This document shows positions 58,850 through 64,000 of a DNA stretch of 64,000 nucleotides, in pieces. Positions within the stretch are counted from its first letter, which is position 1. Each line of letters begins with the position of its first letter. This stretch comes from Chloroflexota bacterium (GTDB lineage: Bacteria > Chloroflexota > Dehalococcoidia > JACPEP01): positions 16,300-80,299 of the forward strand of contig JACPEP010000017.1 in NCBI GenBank assembly GCA_016183425.1, in the 5' to 3' direction. A program made the translations under genes and the position numbers. The notes beneath the pieces are model-generated. The model did not search any database, was not told the origin of the DNA, and was given only the letters and a program-made list of their open reading frames with translations.

Positions 58850-59932
58850 TCAGCGGGGGCTGAGGAGACGGCGCAGCTCCTCTGGGGTCTGGGAGACGGC
58901 CAGGCCGTCCTCCAAGGTTATCGTGCGTTGCTTGATCAGGGATTCCAGGGCCTGGTCCAGGGTCTGCATGCCGAACTGGGCGCCGGTGTGGAGGAGGTTA
59001 GCCACCTGGTAGGTCTTGCCTTCCCGAATGAGGTTCCTGACCGCCGGGGTGGCGACCATTATCTCCACTGCGGGCACCAGGCCGCCTCCAATTCGGGGCA
59101 GGAGGGTCTGGAAGAGCACCCCTTCCAGGGACATGGCGAGCTGGAGACGAACGTGAAGCTGCTGAGCGGGGGGAAAGATGTCGATGAGGCGATCCACGGC
59201 TTGGGTGGCGCTGGGGGTGTGGAGGGTGGCCAGCACCAGATGCCCCGTCTCGGCGGCGGTAATAGCCGTGGCGACGGTCTCCAGGTCCCGCATCTCGCCC
59301 AGGAGGATGACGTCGGGGTCTTCCCGCAGGGCGTGCTTCAGGGCCTCGGCGAAGGACAGGGTGTCCACGCCCACCTCCCGCTGGGCGATGAGACACTTCT
59401 TATCCTGGTGCAGAAACTCGATGGGGTCTTCCACGGTGACGATATGTCGGGCTTCCCGCTGGTTAAGGTAGTCGATCATGGCCGCCAGGGTGGTGGACTT
59501 GCCGCTGCCCGTGGGGCCGGTGACCACCACCAGTCCCCTTGGCTTAAGGATGAGGCTCTTGCAAACCTCGGGGAGGCTTAGGCTCTGGAGGCTGGGTATC
59601 TTGATGGGAACCAGGCGAAAGGCGATGCTTATGGTTCCCCGCTGCCAGAAGCAGTTGACCCGGAAGCGGGCGACGCCGGGCATCTCGTAGGCCAGATCCA
59701 GCTCTTTAGTGCGGTGAAAGATTTCTTTTTGGGGCTGTGTCGTCACTTCGTTGAAGATGGCCTCGGCGTCTCGGGTGGTGAGGGGAGGTGCCGCTGGTAT
59801 GGGGGCCAGAACCCCGTGGCGGCGCAGTATGGGCGGGCTGCCCACTTTGATGTGCAGGTCGGAAGCGCCTCCCTCCCCGATGAGAGAGAGAAGCTCCTTT
59901 ACATCAATCCCAGAATAGCTCTCTGATACCAT
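58850..59932 (-). CDS. pilT: Type IV pilus retraction ATPase PilT
   Basis: A 360-residue secretion ATPase. Walker A is GPTGSGKSTT (139-148), the Asp box is VTVEDPIEF, the Walker B/Glu box is DVILLGEMRDLETVATAITAAETG and the His box is HLVLATLHT. The C-terminal AVRNLIREGK motif near residue 298 is specific for PilT retraction motors rather than PilB. The ATG at 59932 is the first start that gives a normal PilT N-terminus (ASDLHIKVGSPP); the frame upstream is an unrelated reading of pilD. It overlaps the pilD end by 34 bases. Confidence 0.93.
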   Translation of the reverse strand: MVSESYSGIDVKELLSLIGEGGASDLHIKVGSPPILRRHGVLAPIPAAPPLTTRDAEAIFNEVTTQPQKEIFHRTKELDLAYEMPGVARFRVNCFWQRGTISIAFRLVPIKIPSLQSLSLPEVCKSLILKPRGLVVVTGPTGSGKSTTLAAMIDYLNQREARHIVTVEDPIEFLHQDKKCLIAQREVGVDTLSFAEALKHALREDPDVILLGEMRDLETVATAITAAETGHLVLATLHTPSATQAVDRLIDIFPPAQQLHVRLQLAMSLEGVLFQTLLPRIGGGLVPAVEIMVATPAVRNLIREGKTYQVANLLHTGAQFGMQTLDQALESLIKQRTITLEDGLAVSQTPEELRRLLSPR

Positions 59933-60660
59933 TGCAGCGCTGCCTCGCCCCAGACGAGGGTGAACATGGCTCCTAAAGTGAGGAAGGGTCCGAAGGGGAT
60001 GGCCTCCCGCCGGCCCCGGAGCCGGGTCAGGAGGAGAAAAGCGGCCACTAGGCCGCCCAGGATAAAGGAGACAAAGGCGGCTACCAGCACCAGGGGGAAC
60101 CCGGTGACCAGTCCCACTAGGGCCGCCAGCTTCACATCGCCAGCGCCCATACCGCCCCGATAGATGAGAAAGGGCACCAGCATGATCACAAAGAAGCTTA
60201 TCCCTCCCGCTGCCGACCGCACCGGTCCCAGCCCTGGCCATAGAGGGGAAAGCAAAATGGCCAAGGCCAGGGAGGGGTATACTATGCGATTAAGGATGAG
60301 CTGCTGCTCCAAATCCATAACGAAAATGACCAGGAAAAGGTCGCTGTACACCAGGGCGATGGGGAGCTGAAGGCGGGGGCCGTACATAAGCCACAAGAGA
60401 GGGAAAAGGAGCCCGTTGGCCGCCTCCACCGCCACCATACGCCAGGGAAGGGCCGCCTGGCAATGCCGGCAGCGGCCTCTGAGCCACAGGTAGCTGAGTA
60501 TGGGGACGAGTTCCCATGGCCTCAGCCGTTGGCCGCAAGCATCGCAATGAGAGGGAGGCGTGAAGAGGGACTGGCCGCGGGGCAAACGGTCGATGACGAC
60601 GTTGAGGAAGCTGCCCACGCTGGCTCCGGTGAGGAAAAGGATAAGAAGCCACCAGAGCAT
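59899..60660 (-). CDS. pilD: Prepilin leader peptidase/N-methyltransferase
   Basis: A 253-residue bifunctional membrane aspartic protease that removes prepilin leaders and methylates the new N-terminus. The N-terminal domain has GSFLNVVIDRLPRGQS and the zinc tetrad CDAC...CRHC (C39, C42, C64, C67). The catalytic aspartates are D116 in VMDLEQQLIL and D175 in GGMGAGDVKLAA. About seven to eight membrane segments. It would process all three prepilins encoded downstream. It begins 3 bases after pilM. Confidence 0.95.
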   Translation of the reverse strand: MLWWLLILFLTGASVGSFLNVVIDRLPRGQSLFTPPSHCDACGQRLRPWELVPILSYLWLRGRCRHCQAALPWRMVAVEAANGLLFPLLWLMYGPRLQLPIALVYSDLFLVIFVMDLEQQLILNRIVYPSLALAILLSPLWPGLGPVRSAAGGISFFVIMLVPFLIYRGGMGAGDVKLAALVGLVTGFPLVLVAAFVSFILGGLVAAFLLLTRLRGRREAIPFGPFLTLGAMFTLVWGEAALQWYQRAILGLM

Positions 60661-60663
60661 AGT

Positions 60664-61653
60664 CTATAGCACCTTGAGGAGCAGGCCTATGTTCACCATA
60701 AACTTGGCGGTGGGGAAATCGGGGGGTTGCCGGACCGGGGGTGTCAGGGGAGGTACCGGGTGCCCCGTGGATTGATAGATAGTTTCCGCTATCTCCGAGA
60801 CGTCGGTCAGGTCTCCCGTCAGGTATATGGGTACCGAGGTATCCAGGGGATTCTCCCGGTTGGAGTCGTTGTAGAAGACCAGGGTGCGTGCCAACTCCTC
60901 GGTGAGGCGGGAGTATTCGGACATAGTGGGTTCCTCGCCCAGGTAAAGGCTACGGGTGAGCACGGGTACGTCATCTACTACCACCACCAGGTCAAGGCTG
61001 TTGCTTTCGCTATTGACCACCACGGCATCCTTGCGATTTGCGGCCCGGGCCAGGGCCAAGGTCTTCAGGTCCACGGTGCGGGGGCGCAGCCCGGCGTTGC
61101 TCAGGGCCGTCAAGAGGTTCCGCAGGGGCTCTTTGGGCACGGAAACCACGTAAAACCGTCCCCCGGAGGCGGGGCCTCCTCTTGAAGTAAGGGTTTGCCA
61201 GCGGAGATAATGGCTGTCCGCGGAGATGGCCAATTGGCGGCGGGCCTCTCGGGTGATCAACGTGTCCAGGTTTGACCGGGCCGCCGGGGGCAGGGTGAGA
61301 ATACGGGTGGATGATTGATGACCGGGCAAGGCGCACACCACGCGCTTGGTGGGGAATTTGCGCAGGGACAGGGTGTTGCGGATCACCTGGCCGATGCCGA
61401 AGGCATCGGCCACCAGCCCTCCCCGTAAGAAACGGGTGTTGAAGGGCACGCTGGCCCAGGCTTCAATCTGCAACCCTCGGGAGACGGTGAAGCGCAAGGT
61501 TCCCCCCTCGATGCTGAAGGTAAGGATAGAGGGGCTGAAGAGGGATGGCCGGGGCGGGGAGACACGCTCTCTTTGGGGTGGCGTGGCCTCCCGGATTCTC
61601 TTTTCCTCCCCTTCTGGGCTTTTTGATTTTAAGAAAGGCAATCTAAGTTTCAA
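60664..61653 (-). CDS. pilM: Type IV pilus assembly ATPase PilM-like
   Basis: A 329-residue actin/FtsA-like protein. After a basic, proline-rich 40-residue head the fold starts ILTFSIEGGTLRFTV. RVVCALPGHQSSTRIL, LITREARRQLAI, LLTALSNAGLRPRTVDLKTLALAR and VVNSESNSLDLVVVVDDVPVLTRSL correspond to PilM subdomains. The phosphate-binding loops look weaker than in canonical PilM. It normally sits in the cytoplasm and binds the N-terminal tail of PilN. The TTG start follows GAGGGAAG, and a good promoter is immediately upstream. Confidence 0.82.
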   Translation of the reverse strand: MKLRLPFLKSKSPEGEEKRIREATPPQRERVSPPRPSLFSPSILTFSIEGGTLRFTVSRGLQIEAWASVPFNTRFLRGGLVADAFGIGQVIRNTLSLRKFPTKRVVCALPGHQSSTRILTLPPAARSNLDTLITREARRQLAISADSHYLRWQTLTSRGGPASGGRFYVVSVPKEPLRNLLTALSNAGLRPRTVDLKTLALARAANRKDAVVVNSESNSLDLVVVVDDVPVLTRSLYLGEEPTMSEYSRLTEELARTLVFYNDSNRENPLDTSVPIYLTGDLTDVSEIAETIYQSTGHPVPPLTPPVRQPPDFPTAKFMVNIGLLLKVL

Positions 61654-61668
61654 TGCTTCCCTCGTCGA

Positions 61669-61697
61669 ATTATAGCGGGAATCAACGCCAGGCTCAA
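61669..61697 (-). promoter_or_regulatory. Sigma-70 promoter of pilM-pilD-pilT
   Basis: On the minus strand TTGAGC (61697-61692), a 17-base spacer and a perfect TATAAT (61674-61669), only about 15 bases before the pilM start. The leader would be very short, but the GAGGGAAG ribosome site still fits downstream of the expected start point. Confidence 0.6.
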
Positions 61698-61799
61698 TAC
61701 TAAGGTAAGCTAGTGTTAAGTCTCATAAATCCATTTCCTCTCTCTTGACGGTTAGGTGAGGGTGAATTCCCCTCGCTATTCTTCCCTGTCTCTGGCATT

Positions 61800-62351
61800 C
61801 TATGGTGGCTGAGAGTACACCGTCAGGTCGAAGGAGGCGATCCAGTTGCCGGAGACGGGGTCGATGTTGAGGGTAAGCGCGGAGGCATGGAGGGTAGGGA
61901 AGGGACCCTTTTCCATGTCTTTAAGGAGGGCGCTGGCCTGGGCGGGGAGGGCCACTGCTTTTACCGAGAAACGGGTGGACAGATATTCCTGGGTGCCTAT
62001 TTTTTCCTTTTTCACCTCGGCTAACGCCGCGCTATTTATCTCCACCCCTGAGTTTTGAGCGCTCTGTACCAGAAGGCTTAAGATTTCTAATGAGGGGACG
62101 CGTTTGGGGAAGACGGCCTGGGCCGAGGCCAGCTTCGCTTTGGTGTCATCTAGCTCCGTTTTCAAGGCTTCTACGTTGGCCTCCCTTTGCAGCTTGGTGG
62201 CGGCCTCCTGCTGTCGGGCCAGTTCCTTGTTCAGAGAGGTTCTTTCATCCTCTCCCTGGATAAAGCCCATAAAGGCCACCCCGTTGAGAAGGAGCAGAAG
62301 GGCCACCGCTACCAGCAGGATCCTTTCGATCTGAGTCAGTCTTATCTTCAT
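61800..62351 (-). CDS. pilO: Type IV pilus assembly protein PilO-like
   Basis: A 183-residue bitopic membrane protein. The TM segment is at about residues 11-31 (ILLVAVALLLLLNGVAFMGFI), then a coiled coil (DERTSLNKELARQQEAATKLQREANVEALK) and a small ferredoxin-like domain with FPKRVPSLEILSLLVQSAQNSGVEI and RFSVKAVALPAQASALLKDME. This build and its position next to pilN identify it. It ends 146 bases before the pilM start, where a new promoter lies. The start overlaps the pilN stop by 4 bases (ATGA). Confidence 0.85.
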   Translation of the reverse strand: MKIRLTQIERILLVAVALLLLLNGVAFMGFIQGEDERTSLNKELARQQEAATKLQREANVEALKTELDDTKAKLASAQAVFPKRVPSLEILSLLVQSAQNSGVEINSAALAEVKKEKIGTQEYLSTRFSVKAVALPAQASALLKDMEKGPFPTLHASALTLNIDPVSGNWIASFDLTVYSQPP

Positions 62352-63616
62352 GGCGGCGGGCCGGCGGCTACCTCTAAGATTATAACGAAGGAGACGCTTC
62401 CGGAGGGGGTGGGGAGGGGCTGGGGCAAGACAAGCTGGACTTTACCTGGTGGAGGCGAAGTCGGGGAGGGAACCGATACAGATTGGGGAGCGGCCTGTGC
62501 CTGGGGTGCCGGTGGGGTGGGGGTCGCCTGAGAGCCAGACCGGGTGCGCTGGAAAATGACCGTCCACACGTGGTAGCCGGTGAAGCCAGGCTCCAGGGTG
62601 TTTAGGTCCTTGGCTACCTCTGAGCTTATGGTGTCTGTGATGACCAGGTCGAAAGTCCATTTGCCTACCAGGAATTGGAAGTTGCCGTCGGAAGGGGGTA
62701 TCCCCTGGGAGGGGTAGTAGGCCTCCCAGGGTGGGCAGCAACTGGAGACGCGAAAGCGCAGGTTGGGTATTAGGTTGCCGTTCTCATCCAGGACCTGGCC
62801 CCTTATAACGCTGTAGCGGTCTACAGTATCGGGGAAGGATTGCCGTTGCTTGGAGATGACGGCGTAGTAGAGCTGGGGTACTGGGGTGGGGGTTGGACTG
62901 GGGATGGTGGTGGGCGTGGGGGTGGTGGGGGTGCCGGGGGGTCGGGGAGTGCTGGTGGGAGAAGGGGAGGGGCCTGGCGTTCTGAAGGGAGTGGGGGTCG
63001 TGGTGGGGGCAGGGGGTAGGATGACCCGGGGGGTGGGGGTGGGGGGCGCGGTGCCCGTAGGGGTGGCCGTGGGCGTCGCTTTGTTGAGCTGCTCCAGATT
63101 GACGCTGGAAAAGAGCCCCGATTTCTGGAGGGCAACGGAATATTCTATGGTGGAAAGGTAGTGGGGAGCACCGCCCTTAAGGGTGATCTTGTTTCCTCCT
63201 GTCTGAGCGATGGAGGAGAGGCTGAGGCCGGGGGGCGCTAGACGGAGGAGGGTTTCCAGGACGCCCGACCACTTGACGCGGCCGGCGACAAAAATCTGGT
63301 AGTCCTTCTGCATCGTTTCCAGTTGTTTTTTGGCTTCGTCCACGGCGGAGCGCAGCTCTTTGGCCTGGGGCTCCAAGGTCTGGAGCTGAGCAATGGTTTT
63401 CCGGTTCTTTTGCACCGCTGCTTTCATCTGGGTTAAAGCCAGATCCTGCTCCGCCTTGGCCTGATTCACTGCCAAAACGGATGCTACGGCCACCGCTACG
63501 GCCAAGAAGAAGAGAAGGCTCAACATGGATACTGCCCGTCGCTGGTACTCGTCGGGCAGCAGGTTCAGGTCGACTACCCTGGGCCGCAGTTGGGGGCGGG
63601 ATGTTTCACGAGCCAC
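62348..63616 (-). CDS. pilN: PilN-like protein with Thr/Pro-rich linker and extra C-terminal domain
   Basis: A 422-residue protein, about twice the usual PilN length. The N-terminus carries the PilM-binding motif VDLNLLPDEYQRR. A TM segment lies at about 31-50 (MLSLLFFLAVAVAVASVLAV), a coiled coil at about 55-105, and a PilN-like domain follows (WSGVLETLLRLAPPGLSLSSI, YLSTIEYSVALQKSGLFSSV). Residues about 180-248 are an extremely Thr/Pro-rich linker (PTPTPT types). A second domain (RGQVLDENGNLIPNLRFRVSSCCPPW, DGNFQFLVGKWTFDLVITD) resembles a carboxypeptidase-regulatory/Ig-like fold, and a further PT-rich stretch with a tail completes the protein. The addition is unusual and probably extracytoplasmic. 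The start is GTG. Confidence 0.8.
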   Translation of the reverse strand: MARETSRPQLRPRVVDLNLLPDEYQRRAVSMLSLLFFLAVAVAVASVLAVNQAKAEQDLALTQMKAAVQKNRKTIAQLQTLEPQAKELRSAVDEAKKQLETMQKDYQIFVAGRVKWSGVLETLLRLAPPGLSLSSIAQTGGNKITLKGGAPHYLSTIEYSVALQKSGLFSSVNLEQLNKATPTATPTGTAPPTPTPRVILPPAPTTTPTPFRTPGPSPSPTSTPRPPGTPTTPTPTTIPSPTPTPVPQLYYAVISKQRQSFPDTVDRYSVIRGQVLDENGNLIPNLRFRVSSCCPPWEAYYPSQGIPPSDGNFQFLVGKWTFDLVITDTISSEVAKDLNTLEPGFTGYHVWTVIFQRTRSGSQATPTPPAPQAQAAPQSVSVPSPTSPPPGKVQLVLPQPLPTPSGSVSFVIILEVAAGPPP

Positions 63617-63670
63617 TGGTAATTATTTCCCCCCTACCATGCCTGGATGTGTTATGTTGTCGCTGGGGGC

Positions 63671-63679
63671 ATTCTACCA
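63671..63679 (-). promoter_or_regulatory. Candidate extended -10 promoter of pilN-pilO
   Basis: On the minus strand TGGTAGAAT fits an extended -10 (TGn plus TAGAAT), 55 bases before the pilN start. The -35 region is poor, so confidence is moderate to low. Confidence 0.4.
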
Positions 63680-63724
63680 TAGCTGGGAATGGAAAGTCAT
63701 CTGATGGGCAGTCGCCGTGAGAGC

Positions 63725-63814
63725 GTGTAGTGTAGGGGCGTGGCAGATCGCCACCATCGACACTGTCATTGCGAGCCCTTCCGCAGAAGGGCGTGGCAAT
63801 CCGTCACAACGCAC
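63725..63814. repeat. 90-base direct repeat, copy 1
   Basis: The segment from GTGTAGTGTAGGGGCG to CACAACGCAC recurs 185 bases downstream at 63910-63999 with about three differences. It includes TGTCATTGCGAGCC and the small hairpin CCCTTC-CGCA-GAAGGG. The gap 63617-64000 contains no gene I could support. Confidence 0.85.
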
Positions 63815-63882
63815 TTGGGGTTACGGATTCCCACGGCCTCTTCCGCTTCACTGCGTTTGCGGGTCGAGGCCTCGGAATGACA
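63764..63882. repeat. Inverted-repeat-bounded intergenic element
   Basis: It begins TGTCATTGCGAG and ends CTCGGAATGACA; the ends are inverted repeats matching at 11 of 12 positions over a 119-base element. Such TGTCATTGCGAG-type elements are common in intergenic DNA of several bacterial groups, including Chloroflexota. A second element starts 185 bases later and is cut by the window end. Confidence 0.7.
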
Positions 63883-63909
63883 GCCAAAACGGTCATCGCA
63901 AGCCACAGG

Positions 63910-63999
63910 GTGTAGTGTAGGGGCGTGGCAAATCGTCACCATCGACACTGTCATTGCGAGCCCTTCCGCAGAAGGGCGTGGCAATCCGTCACAACGCAC
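63910..63999. repeat. 90-base direct repeat, copy 2
   Basis: Nearly identical to 63725-63814, differing for example in GGCAAATCGTCACC against GGCAGATCGCCACC. The array probably continues beyond the window. Confidence 0.85.
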
Positions 64000-64000
64000 C

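Noticed and set aside
59933..60241. A 103-residue N-terminal extension of PilT
   Set aside because: It reads pilD DNA in another frame, is rich in G, P and R with no PilT similarity, and the ATG at 59932 gives a normal PilT start.
62880..63070. A G-rich repeat tract that looks like a tandem or CRISPR-like array
   Set aside because: Read on the minus strand it is the in-frame Thr/Pro-rich linker of the PilN-like protein; there are no regular spacers.

Overview
The window is a dense, moderately GC-rich bacterial chromosome segment with about 48 supported protein genes and no rRNA, tRNA or CRISPR array that I could recognise. The gene content points to a member of the Chloroflexota, perhaps Dehalococcoidia-like: a DUF4012 protein, DUF5667 next to an ECF sigma factor, an R3H-AAA (ycf45-type) ATPase, VanW/G5 and LysM wall proteins, pdxS/pdxT, a minimal type IV pilus set, many B12-type radical SAM proteins, and TGTCATTGCGAG-type intergenic repeats. 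This lineage call is inference from family content, not from a marker gene.

Layout. Positions 1-4,400 hold tetrapyrrole genes (end of hemD, hemB, hemL), interrupted by an opposite-strand MarR/methyltransferase pair. Positions 4,400-11,800 hold a metallo-hydrolase, a VanW-type wall protein, rimI, an ECF sigma factor with a DUF5667 partner, and an ABC-2 exporter preceded by a small cysteine-rich protein. Positions 11,800-45,800 are a very long minus-strand surface-glycan region: DUF4012 protein, HlyD-like lipoprotein, initiating polyprenyl-phosphate sugar transferase, methyltransferases, four B12-binding radical SAM proteins (one fused to a glycosyltransferase), two DegT aminotransferases, seven further glycosyltransferase-type proteins, a CDP-paratose-epimerase-like enzyme, two GT39-like membrane proteins, and a LysM/DUF4015 protein. 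Positions 46,000-52,900 are plus-strand housekeeping genes: an MFS exporter, pdxS, a hicB/broken hicA pair, pdxT, a GNAT-like protein, an R3H-AAA ATPase and tmk. Positions 52,900-63,600 are minus strand again: a membrane GAF/winged-helix regulator, an O-antigen-ligase/TPR protein, three prepilins and pilT, pilD, pilM, pilO and pilN. The last 380 bases are intergenic repeats.

The most striking unit lies at 19,930-26,249. Behind a good sigma-70 promoter sit a WbpB/WlbA-like sugar oxidoreductase, both subunits of a 2-oxoacid dehydrogenase E1, and a 533-residue protein. That protein has the lipoyl and E1/E3-binding domains of an E2, but a left-handed beta-helix (hexapeptide) acyltransferase replaces the normal E2 catalytic domain. 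A separate hexapeptide acyltransferase and a WbpE-like aminotransferase follow. Most of these genes overlap by 4 bases. The arrangement suggests a dedicated system that decarboxylates a 2-oxoacid, carries the acyl group on a lipoyl arm, and passes it directly to an amino sugar, bypassing a free acyl-CoA pool. I know of no characterised example.

Other points of note are a hicA nonsense codon inside the pdxS-pdxT pair, a tandem prepilin duplication associated with palindromic repeats, a multi-hairpin 138-base element, a low-GC island at about 28,900-31,900, and a membrane-bound one-component transcription factor.
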